From DATLED01 sp963750255 (lineage in GTDB: Bacteria > Actinomycetota > Acidimicrobiia > Acidimicrobiales > CADCTF01), in the NCBI GenBank assembly GCA_963750255.1, contig CAVVPZ010000009.1:372001-436000 (forward strand): a stretch of 64,000 nucleotides of DNA. The letters are read 5' to 3'. This document shows, piece by piece, positions 27,408 to 38,565 of the stretch. The notes under the pieces are model-generated. The model did not search any database, was not told the DNA's origin, and saw nothing but the letters and a program-made list of their open reading frames with translations. The translations under genes and the position numbers were made by a program. Every line of letters starts with the position of its first letter. The stretch's first letter is position 1.

Positions 27408-28354
27408 TGGCCCGGCCGACGAGCAACTTCGCCCTTCGCCTCCGGCGGATGCTGTTGATGGTGCCGTGGCTTCTCGAGGCCGAGGGGTCGACGGTCGAGG
27501 AGTTGGCCCGCCGCTTCGAGGTGTCCGAGGACGACATCGTCCGTGACCTCGAGCTCGTCATGTGCTGCGGTGCCCCGCCGTACGGACCCGACCAGATGAT
27601 CACTGTGGTCCTCGACGACGACGGGTCGGTGATGGCGTGGCAAGGGCCGTACTTCACGCGGCCGATGCGGCTCACCCCGACCGAGGGCTTCGTGCTCCTG
27701 GCCGCGGGTCGGACACTTCTCGCCGTGCCTGGCGCCGACCCCGCCGGGCCCCTCGCCAGCGCCTTGGCCAAGCTGGAGACCGCTCTCGACTCCGCCGGGA
27801 CGGTGGCTGTCGACCTCGAGTCGCCCCCCCTGCTCGGGCTGGTCCGAGAGGCCGCCGAGCGCCATCAGCGACTTCGGGTGTCGCACTACGCCGCATGGCG
27901 CGACGATGTCACCGAGCGCGACATCGACCCCTACGTGGTGTTCTCGGCCGACGGCCGCTGGTATGCGAGCGCCGCCGATTCCCTCAGCGGCGAGGTCCGC
28001 CACTTCCGGGTGGATCGGATGCGCTCGGCGGTGCCGACCGGCGACACGTTCACGCCCGGACCCGAGGCGCCGACCGCGCCGCCCGCACAGGTATTCAGCG
28101 CCCAGAGGGCGACCTCGGCGACGCTCGTGGTACCAGCGGGCGCCGAATGGGTGATCGAGGCCTACGACCCCACCAACGTCGAGGCGCTCGACGACGGACG
28201 CACCCGGGTCACCCTGGCCGTGGCCGGTGAACGCTGGCTCGAGCGATTGTTGTTGCGCCTCGGCCCCGATGCCGAGGTCGAGGCGCCGGCTGATTGGGTC
28301 GACGTCGGCCGCGATGCCGCCCGACGACTCCTGGCGCGCTATCGACCGGGTTGA
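27407..28354 (+). CDS. pafC: WYL-domain regulator PafC
   Basis: 315 residues, unbroken. N-terminal HTH (RLRRMLLMVPWLLEAEGSTVEELARRFEVSEDDIVRDLELVMCCG) followed by a WYL domain (RLRVSHYAAWRDDVTERDIDPYVVFSADGRWYASAADS). It partners PafB, from which it is read by a TGATG overlap. The adjacent pair arrangement matches that of proteasome-bearing actinobacteria and fits the Bpa gene at 15191. Confidence 0.88.
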   Translation: MARPTSNFALRLRRMLLMVPWLLEAEGSTVEELARRFEVSEDDIVRDLELVMCCGAPPYGPDQMITVVLDDDGSVMAWQGPYFTRPMRLTPTEGFVLLAAGRTLLAVPGADPAGPLASALAKLETALDSAGTVAVDLESPPLLGLVREAAERHQRLRVSHYAAWRDDVTERDIDPYVVFSADGRWYASAADSLSGEVRHFRVDRMRSAVPTGDTFTPGPEAPTAPPAQVFSAQRATSATLVVPAGAEWVIEAYDPTNVEALDDGRTRVTLAVAGERWLERLLLRLGPDAEVEAPADWVDVGRDAARRLLARYRPG

Positions 28355-28371
28355 CCGCCGGGGGTCAACCC
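28348..28371. terminator. Dyad spanning two facing stop codons
   Basis: GGGTTGAC (28348-28355) and GTCAACCC (28364-28371) form a perfect 8-bp stem with an 8-nt loop. The left arm holds the pafC TGA and the right arm holds the TGA of the exonuclease on the other strand, so one dyad could end both transcripts. Confidence 0.5.
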
Positions 28372-29004
28372 AGGGCTAGCTGACCGCCCTCCGGGAGGCG
28401 ATCGACGAAGGCGTGGATCTCGTGCCAGCGGGCGACGGCCAGGTTCCGGGTGACGGCCGCGTCACTGGCCACGTATCGGCGGAGGAGGTCGAGGGGAAGC
28501 AGGTGGACCTCGGTGATGTCGTCGAGTTCGACGGGAGCGAGTCCCTCGGCTCGGCGCGACCGCCTTGAGCCGGCACGACGCGTCGGGCTCGGACAGCGAT
28601 CGCCACGCTCGGTAGGCATCGAGGTGGGCGTGGCCGTGCCATGCGGCGGCGTAGGTGCCGAGGTGGCCCGGCAGCGGCCGCCGCCCCTCGCGGTAGCCGC
28701 TCGGGTCCCAGGCCAGGTCGAGACCGAGGGCGAGGCCGCACCGGGACGAGCGATCTCGGAGGAACGGGAGGTCGAAGGCGCCCCCGTTCCACGTCACGAT
28801 CACGCCGGGGTCGAGGCTGGCCAGGTGGACGTCGAGGGCCGACAAGACATCGGCTTCGACCCCGGTGAAGGTGACCTCGCCGTCGGCCGACGCGACGGCG
28901 GCGGCGACGATCGCCGCCACGCCCGGGTCGAGACCGTCGTCGCTCGTGTCGGTCTCGATGTCGAGGCCGTAGAGCGGGGGCCGGGGTCGGCGGGCGAATG
29001 CCAC
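28365..29004 (-). CDS. RNase H-fold 3'-5' exonuclease, frame broken once
   Basis: DEDD-type exonuclease resembling proofreading domains of family B polymerases. YGLDIETDTSD gives the first Asp-x-Glu, VIVTWNGGAFDLPFLRDR the second acidic motif, and HAHLDAYRAWR the third region. The frame changes at about 28559, where an Ala codon reads GCGC. It then continues AEGLAPVELDDITEVHLL to the stop. Start GTG 29004 is preferred because TATGCT lies 7 nt upstream. The ATG at 29016 is part of that box. Confidence 0.75.
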
Positions 29005-29045
29005 TGCGGGGAGCATACGAACCCGGTGTGACCGGCGGGCGGAGC

Positions 29046-29651
29046 TCAGGGTCTCGGAAGGAGGCCGGCCACGACCTTCTGGCAGCGGCCCTCCACCGGA
29101 GGTGCCAGCCGCACGAGGAGCCGTTCGGGCTTCCACCCGAGGGCGCCGGCCAGCGTCGTGCCCGACAAGCGGGTGGCCGTCGGGTGACTGAGGCGCTCGT
29201 CGAGGCTCGGGTCGTCGAGGGGGAGGTCGTGGTCGAGGCGCCGCCACCGGAACCGGCAGTGCAGGTGCTGGTCGACGTCGCGCTCGACGACGGGGCCGGC
29301 CGCGGGGTCGAGCAGCGCCACCGACGGCGAGGTCGAGCCGAGCGTCCAGTACGTGACGGTGGCGGTCGGCGCCCCGAGCAGCGGTTGGGTGCCTGGGTGG
29401 ACCAGCGGCCGGAGCACCTTTGCGGCTTTGCGGCCCCGCATGCGGCCCAGGACGACGGGGTCGGTGGCCCCGATCGTGTCGGCCGGGAAGGGCGAGTCGA
29501 CGTCGACGACGGCGGTGGCGGCGACGACGTCGTACGTCGCGAAGGGGGGCACGTCACCGAACCACGTGACCCGGCGCAGCGATCCCGAGTCGAGATCGAC
29601 GGCGACGCTGTCCGTGGGGTTGTTGCCGAGAAGCAGGAGCCGGAGCGGCAT
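29046..29651 (-). CDS. Conserved hypothetical protein
   Basis: 201 residues. I do not recognise a family. The start ATG 29651 is chosen for the GGAGG 5 nt before it. It opens with strands around RLLLLGNNPTDSVAVDLDSG and VAATAVVDVDS and has no signal peptide, membrane segment or Cys pattern. The middle is Asp/Arg-rich (VVERDVDQHLHCRFRWRRLDHD). It lies about 55 bp downstream of the DUF255 gene on the same strand and probably shares its transcript. Confidence 0.55.
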   Translation of the reverse strand: MPLRLLLLGNNPTDSVAVDLDSGSLRRVTWFGDVPPFATYDVVAATAVVDVDSPFPADTIGATDPVVLGRMRGRKAAKVLRPLVHPGTQPLLGAPTATVTYWTLGSTSPSVALLDPAAGPVVERDVDQHLHCRFRWRRLDHDLPLDDPSLDERLSHPTATRLSGTTLAGALGWKPERLLVRLAPPVEGRCQKVVAGLLPRP

Positions 29652-29705
29652 CGCCTCCATGTTGGCCCCGTCGCCCGTCCCGCGCACGGATCCTGTCGAG
29701 AATCT

Positions 29706-31707
<2,002 letters not shown>

Positions 31708-31767
31708 GAGGTCGTCGACCCTACCCACCCCGCCCGGCTGAAATTGAGGCGCGCGCATCAGGGGTCG

Positions 31768-31773
31768 TAGCCT
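31768..31773 (+). promoter_or_regulatory. Leaderless -10 box for the SDR gene
   Basis: TAGCCT lies 6 nt before ATG 31780. No ribosome site is visible. Confidence 0.45.
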
Positions 31774-31779
31774 TCGGCC

Positions 31780-32532
31780 ATGGAACTCCGACTCGACGGC
31801 AAGGTTGCTCTCGTCACCGGTGCCTCGCGGGGCATCGGCCAAGCCATCGCTCAGGCCTACGTCGACGCCGGCGCACAGGTGATGCTCGTCAGCCGCAAGA
31901 TCGACGCGCTCGAAGCGGCGGCGAAGGAGATCGGTGGCGAAACGGCGGTGTTCGCCGCCAACGCCGGCGAACCCGACCAAGCCGAGGCTGCCATCCAGGC
32001 CACGCTCGACGCCTTCGGCGGCCTCGACATCCTCGTCAACAACGCAGCCACCAATCCCTACATGGGGCGAGCCGTCGAGATCGACGAACCCCGATACGAC
32101 AAGACGTTCCAAGTCAACCTGCGCGGTCCGTTCTTCTGGATCCAGAAGGCCTGGAACATGGCGATGAAGGACGCCGGTGGGTCGGTGATCAACATCGCCT
32201 CGATCGGCGGCATGCAATACGGCGGCCACATCGGCGTCTACGACAACACCAAGGCGGCGCTCATCCACCTCACCGGCCACTTCGCCGCAGAGTTGTCACC
32301 GAAGGTGCGGGTCAACGGCATTGCGCCCGGGTTGGTCAAGACCGATTTCGCCCGGGCCTTGTGGGAGCCGGCCGAGGAGCAGGTGGCCAAACGGATGCCG
32401 CTGCGTCGCCTCGGCACGCCCGAGGACATCGCCAACGGAGCGTTGTTCTTGGCCAGCGACGCTGCCTCATGGATGACGGGCCACACCCTCGTCATCGACG
32501 GTGGGGCGATGATCGGCCGCGGCGCCGTGTAA
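31780..32532 (+). CDS. Short-chain dehydrogenase/reductase (FabG-like)
   Basis: 250 residues, a complete classical SDR. Cofactor loop TGASRGIG near the N-terminus, LVNNAATN, NIASIGG with the catalytic Ser region, and the active-site YDNTK (Tyr-x-x-x-Lys). The C-terminus has GIAPGLVKTDFAR and the usual LVIDGGAMI ending. An Arg near the first strand (VSRKID) hints at NADP(H), but substrate cannot be predicted. It is convergent with a TetR regulator. Confidence 0.88.
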   Translation: MELRLDGKVALVTGASRGIGQAIAQAYVDAGAQVMLVSRKIDALEAAAKEIGGETAVFAANAGEPDQAEAAIQATLDAFGGLDILVNNAATNPYMGRAVEIDEPRYDKTFQVNLRGPFFWIQKAWNMAMKDAGGSVINIASIGGMQYGGHIGVYDNTKAALIHLTGHFAAELSPKVRVNGIAPGLVKTDFARALWEPAEEQVAKRMPLRRLGTPEDIANGALFLASDAASWMTGHTLVIDGGAMIGRGAV

Positions 32533-32543
32533 CGGGCAGATCC

Positions 32544-33131
32544 TCAGACGTCGACGAGCGACCCGCGCCCGAGGCCGGTCAGCACTGCGCCGACGGCAGC
32601 TTCGGCCAACCTGCCCTTGACGGCGAGGTCGATGGGAGGACCGGACAGAAGGGTGGTCGCCACGCCGTGCGCTGCTGTCCATACGCAGAGACCTGCCATC
32701 GTCGCGTCGTCGCCGTCGAGGGTTCCGGCCCGCTGGGCATCTCGGGCGGCCGCCTCGAAGGCACGCTGGATGGCCGTGCCCAGCGCCGGTTCGTCGCCTC
32801 GCGGGTCGGCGGTGAGTTCGGGACGGAAGAGGAACATCGCCCGAAACAGGTCAGGGTTCTCGCACGCGAAGTCGATGTAGGCGAGGGCCATGCTCTGCAA
32901 CTTGTCGCCGGGTTCACCGACGGCGTCGAAGCGGGTGAGCAGGAGATCGACCTCGCGCGACACAATCCCCTGGAGCAGGTCGCGCTTGTCGTCGACGTGG
33001 GCGTACAACGCGGGGGCGGTCACGCCGAGTCGAGCGGCGACACGCCGCAGGGATACGGCGTGCAGGCCCTCCTCTACGAGGATGTCGCGGGCGGTTGCGG
33101 CTATCGCTTCACGGGTGAGTGGCTGTCGCAT
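32544..33131 (-). CDS. TetR family transcriptional regulator
   Basis: 195 residues. HTH domain TREAIAATARDILVEEGLHAVSLRRVAARLGVTAPALYAHVDDKRDLLQ, then a ligand-binding helical domain. Start ATG 33131 has GAGGAAG 9 nt upstream. An ATG at 33155 is an alternative. It ends 11 bp from the SDR gene, which faces it. An effector cannot be predicted. Confidence 0.85.
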   Translation of the reverse strand: MRQPLTREAIAATARDILVEEGLHAVSLRRVAARLGVTAPALYAHVDDKRDLLQGIVSREVDLLLTRFDAVGEPGDKLQSMALAYIDFACENPDLFRAMFLFRPELTADPRGDEPALGTAIQRAFEAAARDAQRAGTLDGDDATMAGLCVWTAAHGVATTLLSGPPIDLAVKGRLAEAAVGAVLTGLGRGSLVDV

Positions 33132-33184
33132 CGGTTGGCACTTCCTCCTCGTCATCCGCCGGACGTAAGAAGACGTGTACCCAT

Positions 33185-33195
33185 ACCGGGCCGGT
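33185..33195. promoter_or_regulatory. Candidate TetR operator
   Basis: ACCGG-G-CCGGT is a perfect 11-bp palindrome in the 74-bp space upstream of the TetR gene, 10 bp after the menE stop. Auto-regulation is inference. Confidence 0.3.
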
Positions 33196-33205
33196 CTAAC
33201 GCAGA

Positions 33206-34306
33206 TCAGTCGCTGCGGTGTCCGGCAAGGAGGTGGCGCTGGACTTTCCCGGAGGGCGTCTTGGGGAGGCGGTCGACGACAACGACCTCACGGGGCGCGG
33301 CGTAGGCCGGAAGTCGGCTCTTGGTGTGGTCGCGCAACTCGGCCAGCGTCACGGGGACAGCGCCGGCGGCGGGCACGATCCAAGCCACGACCCGCTGGCC
33401 CCATTCGTCGTCGGGCCGGCCCGCAACGGCGACCTCGGCCACATCCGGGTGAGCGCCGAGGGCTTCCTCGACGGCCACCGGCCACACCTTTTCGCCACCG
33501 GTGACGATCACGTCGCCGATGCGGCCCTCGACGTGGAGCACGCCGTCGGCGTCGATCGAGCCGGCATCGCCAGTGCCGAGCCAACCGCCGGCGTCAAGGG
33601 GCGAGGTGCCGTCGCGGTAGCAGCGGAGGAGCATGGGTCCCCGCACCCGGATCTGGCCAGTGGCGTCGACGCGCACCTCGACCCCGTCGAGGGGTCGCCC
33701 GTCGTAGACGACCCCGCTACCGGTTTCGGTCATCCCGTACGTGCGCACGACATTGTCGGGGCGGCTTCGCCAGTCGGCGCCGCCTCCGACCAGCACCACC
33801 CGGTAGCGGTCGAGGGCATCGCGATTGGCTTGGGTGGGGACGAGCGACACCAGGGTGGCCGGACGTTCGTCCTCGTCGAAGAGCAGGGGAGTGCCGGTCA
33901 GGAGCGCCCTCGTCACCACGCTCAGGCCCCCGACGTGAGCGACGGGAAGCCGAAGGAGCCAGGCATCGTCGGACGGGTCGACGGCGAGTCGTGCGCTGGT
34001 GGCCCGAGCGCTTGCCTCGACGGCGGCACGGGTCAACACCGCGCCCTTGGGTTCACCGGTGGTGCCGCTCGTCGGCACCACCAGCGCGTCCCCGTCCTCG
34101 ACGGGCCGCGACCCGGACAGCCGTGTCTGCGACCCCGTCTCGTCGATCAACACGGCGGGAGCCATCGCTGCGACCAGCCGGCGCGCGGACGGGAGGGGCA
34201 ACCGGGGGTCGACGGGGAGCACCGCGTCTCCGTCGGCCCACGCCTCGCTGAGGGCTCGGACGAAGCCCGGACCCGGGGGCTGGGCGATTGCGATGAGCCG
34301 ACGCAC
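33206..34306 (-). CDS. menE: o-Succinylbenzoate--CoA ligase-like AMP-forming enzyme
   Basis: Activates o-succinylbenzoate for menaquinone ring closure. About 366 residues, short for the ANL superfamily, as is usual for MenE. Shows VPTSGTTGEPKGAVLT (P-loop A3), RTYGMTETGSGV (A5), WLGTGDAG (A7), GRIGDVIVTGGEKV (A8) and the catalytic Lys in TPSGKVQRH (A10). Start GTG 34306 is chosen because TACGCT lies 7 nt upstream. A TTG at 34339 would overlap the divergent menB start. The assignment rests on the adjacent menB and menA. Confidence 0.85.
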   Translation of the reverse strand: MRRLIAIAQPPGPGFVRALSEAWADGDAVLPVDPRLPLPSARRLVAAMAPAVLIDETGSQTRLSGSRPVEDGDALVVPTSGTTGEPKGAVLTRAAVEASARATSARLAVDPSDDAWLLRLPVAHVGGLSVVTRALLTGTPLLFDEDERPATLVSLVPTQANRDALDRYRVVLVGGGADWRSRPDNVVRTYGMTETGSGVVYDGRPLDGVEVRVDATGQIRVRGPMLLRCYRDGTSPLDAGGWLGTGDAGSIDADGVLHVEGRIGDVIVTGGEKVWPVAVEEALGAHPDVAEVAVAGRPDDEWGQRVVAWIVPAAGAVPVTLAELRDHTKSRLPAYAAPREVVVVDRLPKTPSGKVQRHLLAGHRSD

Positions 34307-34313
34307 CGGCGGG

Positions 34314-34319
34314 AGCGTA
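34314..34319 (-). promoter_or_regulatory. -10 box for menE, next to the divergent menB start
   Basis: TACGCT on the minus strand is 7 nt before GTG 34306. On the plus strand the overlapping TACGCA is 5 nt before ATG 34329 of menB, so both genes may start without leaders. Confidence 0.4.
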
Positions 34320-34328
34320 CGCAACCGT

Positions 34329-35240
34329 ATGAGTGACAACTCTCAGAGTGCTCTCGACAAGCCTCGCGACGGCGAGATCCGTCCCGGGGCCGAGTGGCGA
34401 GCGGGCAGGGCGCCGACGAGTTCGCCGATGGTCGCTACGAGGTGGCCGATCGACCGGGCGGATCGATCGCCAAGATCACCATCGACCGGCCCGAGGTGCG
34501 CAACGCCTTCCGGCCCCAGACGGTCATCGAGTTGGCCCAGGCCTTCGAACTGGCCCGGGAGGACGCGGCCGTCGGGGTGGTCATCCTCACCGGGGCAGGG
34601 CGCGCTGGCGTTCTGCTCCGGTGGCGACCAGCGGGTCCGGGGCGACTCGGGCTACGTCGCGCGACGACGCGCTCGGCCAGAAGGGCGTCGGCCGCTTCCA
34701 CGTCACCGACCTCCACGTGCAGATCCGTCGCCTGCCCAAGCCGGTCGTGGCCATGGTGGCCGGCTACGCCATCGGCGGCGGCCACGTCCTGCACGTCGTC
34801 TGCGACCTCACCATCGCCGCCGACAACGCCCGCTTCGGCCAGACCGGCCCCAAGGTCGGCTCGTTCGACGGCGGCTTCGGCGCCGCCTGCTGGCCCGAGC
34901 AGGTCGGCCCGAAGAAGGCCAAGGAGATCTGGTTCCTCTGCCGCCAGTACGACCCCGACGAGGCCGTCGCCATGGGGCTGGTCAACACGGTCGGTCGCCC
35001 TCGAAGACGCTCGAGGAGGAGACCGTGCCGTGGTGCCGCGAGATGCTGACGCTCTCGCCGTTCGCCCTCCGGCTGCTCAAGGCCAGCTTCCACGCCGACG
35101 AGGACGGCCTGGCCGGCATCCAGCAGCTGGCCCACGACGCCAACCTGCTCTTCTACGGATCGGAGGAGGCCCAGGAAGGGCGGGACGCCTACAAGGAGAA
35201 GCGGACCCCCGACTTCACCCGCTTCCCCCGCCGGCCCTGA
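34329..35240 (+). CDS. menB: 1,4-Dihydroxy-2-naphthoyl-CoA synthase, frame broken
   Basis: Crotonase-fold enzyme that closes the naphthoquinone ring. Family marks: DRPEVRNAFRPQTV, the oxyanion SGGDQ, GYAIGGGHVLHVVCDLTIA, the hallmark GSFDGGFGA and the C-terminal end DAYKEKRTPDFTRFPRRP. Frames change near 34405, at 34598-34601 (GGGC), 34659-34662 (GCGC, Ala), 34990-34993 (GTCG, Val) and 35006-35009 (GACG). Each leaves one third base duplicated. Protein continuity is complete. Confidence 0.9.
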   Translation: MSDNSQSALDKPRDGEIRPGAEWRAGRAPTSSPMVATRWPIDRADRSPRSPSTGPRCATPSGPRRSSSWPRPSNWPGRTRPSGWSSSPGQGALAFCSGGDQRVRGDSGYVARRRARPEGRRPLPRHRPPRADPSPAQAGRGHGGRLRHRRRPRPARRLRPHHRRRQRPLRPDRPQGRLVRRRLRRRLLARAGRPEEGQGDLVPLPPVRPRRGRRHGAGQHGRSPSKTLEEETVPWCREMLTLSPFALRLLKASFHADEDGLAGIQQLAHDANLLFYGSEEAQEGRDAYKEKRTPDFTRFPRRP

Positions 35241-35248
35241 CGGCGCCG

Positions 35249-36112
35249 GTGAACGTCTGGGTCGAAGGGGCCCGGCCGCGGACGCTGCCGGCCGCCGTCG
35301 TGCCCGTGCCGTGGGCACGGCCGTTGCGTTCAGCCAGTCCGGCATCGTGTGGTGGCGGGCGCTCGCCGCGCTCGTCGTCGCCCTGGCCATCCAGATCGGC
35401 ACCAACTACGCCAACGACTACTCCGACGGCATTCGCGGCACCGACGACGCGCGGGTCGGCCCCGTCCGCCTCGTGGCCACCGGGCTCAAACCGGCGCCGT
35501 GCGGTCAAGCGGGCCGCGTTCGCCGCTTTCGGTGTCGCCGCGCTGGCCGGCCTCGGCGTTGGCGGCGGCGACGACTGGTGGTTGATCCCCGTCGGGGCGG
35601 TGTGCTTTGCCGCCGGCTGGTTCTACACCGGCGGGCCGAGTCCCTACGGCTACGCCGGGCTCGGCGAGGTCTTCGTCTTCGTGTTCTTCGGCGTCGTCGC
35701 CACCGCGGGTTCGGCCTACGTGCACAGCGAGCACGTGACCCTGCTCGCCCTCGGCGCCAGCGTGCCCGTCGGTGCTCTGGCCACCGCGCTTCTCGTCGTG
35801 AACAACCTGCGCGACATTCCCACCGACACCGCTGCGGGCAAGCGGACCTTGGCCGTGCGCCTCGGTGATCAAGACAGCCGCGTGCTGTACCTGGTGTTGC
35901 TCACGGCGGTGCCGATCGGCGCCGCCCTGTTGTTGGCCGTGGTGCGGCCGTTGGCGTTGGTCTCATTGGTCGGCCTGTTCCTGTCGCTGCCCGCGGTGCG
36001 CGCCATCCGCTCCGGCGCTCGAGGACGGGATCTCGTGCCCGTGCTGGTACGCACCGGGCAGGCGCAACTGGCCTACGGGCTGTTACTGGCCGCCGGTCTG
36101 TCTGTGCGATGA
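35249..36112 (+). CDS. menA: 1,4-Dihydroxy-2-naphthoate polyprenyltransferase, frame broken
   Basis: UbiA-family membrane enzyme that attaches the polyprenyl tail. GTG 35249 begins VNVWVEGARPRTLPAAVVPV, the family opening. The prenyl-diphosphate motif NYANDYSDGIRGTDD and the second Asp-rich region NNLRDIPTDTAAGKRTLAVRLG are present, with about eight hydrophobic segments. Breaks lie near 35312 and 35505. The 3' end overlaps menH on the other strand by about 40 bp. Confidence 0.9.
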   Translation: MNVWVEGARPRTLPAAVVPVPWARPLRSASPASCGGGRSPRSSSPWPSRSAPTTPTTTPTAFAAPTTRGSAPSASWPPGSNRRRAVKRAAFAAFGVAALAGLGVGGGDDWWLIPVGAVCFAAGWFYTGGPSPYGYAGLGEVFVFVFFGVVATAGSAYVHSEHVTLLALGASVPVGALATALLVVNNLRDIPTDTAAGKRTLAVRLGDQDSRVLYLVLLTAVPIGAALLLAVVRPLALVSLVGLFLSLPAVRAIRSGARGRDLVPVLVRTGQAQLAYGLLLAAGLSVR

Positions 36113-36867
36113 CGGTCGAGGAACGGGAGCACGACGTCGAGGAAGGCGTCAGGCGCCTCGAGGTGACAGGCGTGACCGGCGCCGGGGATGACCGCGACTT
36201 CGGCTGGGCCGCCCCACGGCGTCTTGGAGGCGACGGGCGAGGGCAGTGAACTTTTCGTCTCGCTCGCCGGCGACGAGCAAGCACGGGCATGCGCAGTTCG
36301 GGCAGCCGGCCCCAGAGAGACTCCTGCGAGCCGGTACCGCACAGGCGGAGGCTGGCGGCGAGGCCGGTCACGGTGTTCTCCGTGCGGCCGTCGAGGTCCG
36401 CGTCCTCCGGCCGAAGGGTGGCGAACAGCGGGTTGCGCCAGCCAGCGGCCAGAAATGCGTCGGGGCCGATCGCGTTCGAGGTCGCAGGCCAGCCCCTCGT
36501 CTGCCGCTACTCGCGCTTCCCGCTCGTCGGCGTCGTCGAGGCCGGCGGTGGCACCGAGGAGCACGAGCACCGGACCAGTTCGGGATCGTTGACGGCGAGG
36601 TGGAGGGCGAGACGGCCGCCCATCGAGTAACCCAAGTACGCCGCGTGACCCCCGACCGATCCGAGCAGCGCGGCGCCGGCTACGAGGTCGACGCGCACAG
36701 CCTCCGATCGGCCGTGGGCGGGAGCGTCGACGGCGACCACGTCGTGGCCGCGGCGTGAGGCGGGGCAGCAGCGGAGCCCACGACGTGCGGGTCTGGGTGA
36801 AGCCGTGGACCAGCACGACGGGCGGCGCGGCGGGATCGCCGTGGTGGTCGGCATGCAGCGTCGGCAC
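36073..36867 (-). CDS. menH: MenH-like alpha/beta hydrolase, frame broken
   Basis: Likely SHCHC synthase, which eliminates pyruvate from the MenD product. N-terminus VVLVHGFTQTRTSW contains the HGFTQT oxyanion motif typical of MenH. In another frame follow DVVAVDAPAHGRSEAV and the nucleophile elbow LGYSMGGRLALH, and the C-terminus has VIPGAGHACHLEAP with the catalytic His. At least three frame changes occur. GTG 36867 overlaps the divergent menD start by 15 bp, so the true start of one of them may be internal. Confidence 0.75.
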   Translation of the reverse strand: MPTLHADHHGDPAAPPVVLVHGFTQTRTSWAPLLPRLTPRPRRGRRRRSRPRPIGGCARRPRSRRRAARIGRGSRGVLGLLDGRPSRPPPRRQRSRTGPVLVLLGATAGLDDADEREARVAADEGLACDLERDRPRRISGRWLAQPAVRHPSAGGRGPRRPHGEHRDRPRRQPPPVRYRLAGVSLGPAARTAHARACSSPASETKSSLPSPVASKTPWGGPAEVAVIPGAGHACHLEAPDAFLDVVLPFLDRHRTDRPAASNSP

Positions 36868-38562
36868 GGGCGAGACGTACAGGCGACCTTCTCCGCCACC
36901 TTGGTCGACGAGTGGGTGCGGGCCGGGGTGGCCACGCCGTCGTTTCGCCCGGGATCCCGGTCGACGCCGCTGGCGCTGGCGCTCGCGGCCGACGGCCGAC
37001 TGCGGCCTTCACGTCATCCTCGACGAGCGGGCGGCGGGGTTCTTGGCCCTCGGCATCGGGCTGGCCTCGGCCGACCCGCCGTCGTGCTGACCACCAGCGG
37101 CACGGCCGCGGTGGAGCTGCACCCGGCGGTCGTCGAGGCTCGCAGGCCGGCGTGCCGCATGCTCGTCTGCACCGCCGACCGGCCGCCCGAGCTGCAGTCG
37201 GTCGGCGCACCCCAGACCGTCGAGCAGACCCGCCTCTACGGCGCCGCCGTGCGGTGGTTCGCCGAGCCCGGCGTGGCCGACGGGCATCCCCGTCGACTCG
37301 TGGCGCTCGCTCGCGTCACGGGCCGTCGCCGAGGCGACCGCCAACGTCAGCGGGCCCGGTCCGGTTCACCTCAACCTCGCCTTTCGCGATCCACTGGTCG
37401 AGACACCCGGCGGCGCTCCGCCGCCACGGTCGGGCCGACAGCCCTGGCACCGAGCGACCCGCCCGGCGGCGGCGCCGTCACGCGAGTTCGCCGCCGAGCT
37501 GCACGGTCGTCGCGGCGTCATCGTCGCCGGTCGCCGCTGCGGACGCACGAGCCTCCACCACTTGGCCGAGGCGCTCGGTTGGCCGGTGCTGGCCGACGCC
37601 CGTTCCCAAGTCCGCGGCGGTCCGAATTCGGTCGCCGCGTTCGACGGTGTGTTGCGGACGCCCGGCTTCCTTGCCGCCGGTGAGGTCGAGACCGTGCTGC
37701 GGTTGGGCGAGCCCCCGGCATCGAAGGTCCTGAGCCAGTGGCTGGCCGGCCTCGCCGACGCCGAGCAGATCGTGGTCGACCCCTACGGCCGGTGGCCCGA
37801 TCCCGAGCGGCGAGCCGACCGGGTCGTACACGCCGATCCCACGGCGTTTTGCGCCGAACTGATGGATGCGGTCCATCCTGCGCCCGCTGGTTGGTTGACG
37901 ACGTGGCTCGGCGCCGAGGCCAAGGCGCAGGGTGCCATCGACGCCGTGCTCGCCGGCCACGCCGAGGCCACCGAGCCGGGTGTCGCTCGGGCCGTCACCG
38001 ACATCGACGTGGTCGGCGCCGAGGTTTCCCTCTTCGTGTCGTCGTCGATGCCCGTGCGCGACGTCGAATGGTTCGGCGCACCCGTCATCGCCCCACCGAG
38101 TGCTGTCGAACCGGGGCGCCAACGGCATCGACGGCGTGGTCTCGTCAGCCCTGGGAGCTGCGGCGGGAGGGGGCCCGGTCGTCGCCTTGCTCGGCGACCT
38201 CGCCTTCCTCCATGACAGCGGCGGGCTGCTCGGGCGCCACTCGCCGCGGGGTCGATTGCACGTTTGTGGTCGTCGACAACGGCGGCGGTGGGATCTTCTC
38301 GTTCCTGCCCCAGGCATCGGTCCTTCAGGGTGATGACTTCGAGCGCCTCTTCGGCACGCCCCAGGATGTCGACCTCACGTCGTTGGCCGCCGTGCACGGC
38401 ATCGACGCCGTCGTGGTCGACGAGGCCGCCAGCCTCCGACCGGCGGTGTCGGCATCCGTCAACGCCGGTGGCGTGCGCCTCGTCGTCGTCCGCACCGATC
38501 GCGGGGCCAACGTCGCCGTCCACGAGGAATTGCACGCGGCCGTGGCCGCCGCCGTCGGCTGA
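36853..38562 (+). CDS. menD: SEPHCHC synthase MenD, frame broken
   Basis: ThDP-dependent enzyme joining isochorismate and 2-oxoglutarate. About 570 residues. Reads DVQATFSATLVDEWVRAGV, SPGSRSTPLALAL, VILDERAAGFLALG (ThDP Glu), TTSGTAAVELHPAVVEA, ADRPPELQSVGAPQT, then LLGDLAFLHDSGGLL (ThDP-Mg motif) and VVVDNGGGGIFSFLPQ. Breaks include 37003-37006 (Arg CGGC) and 37079-37080 (Pro codon lacking its third base). It stays in frame from about 38250 to the stop. Confidence 0.9.
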
Positions 38563-38565
38563 ACG

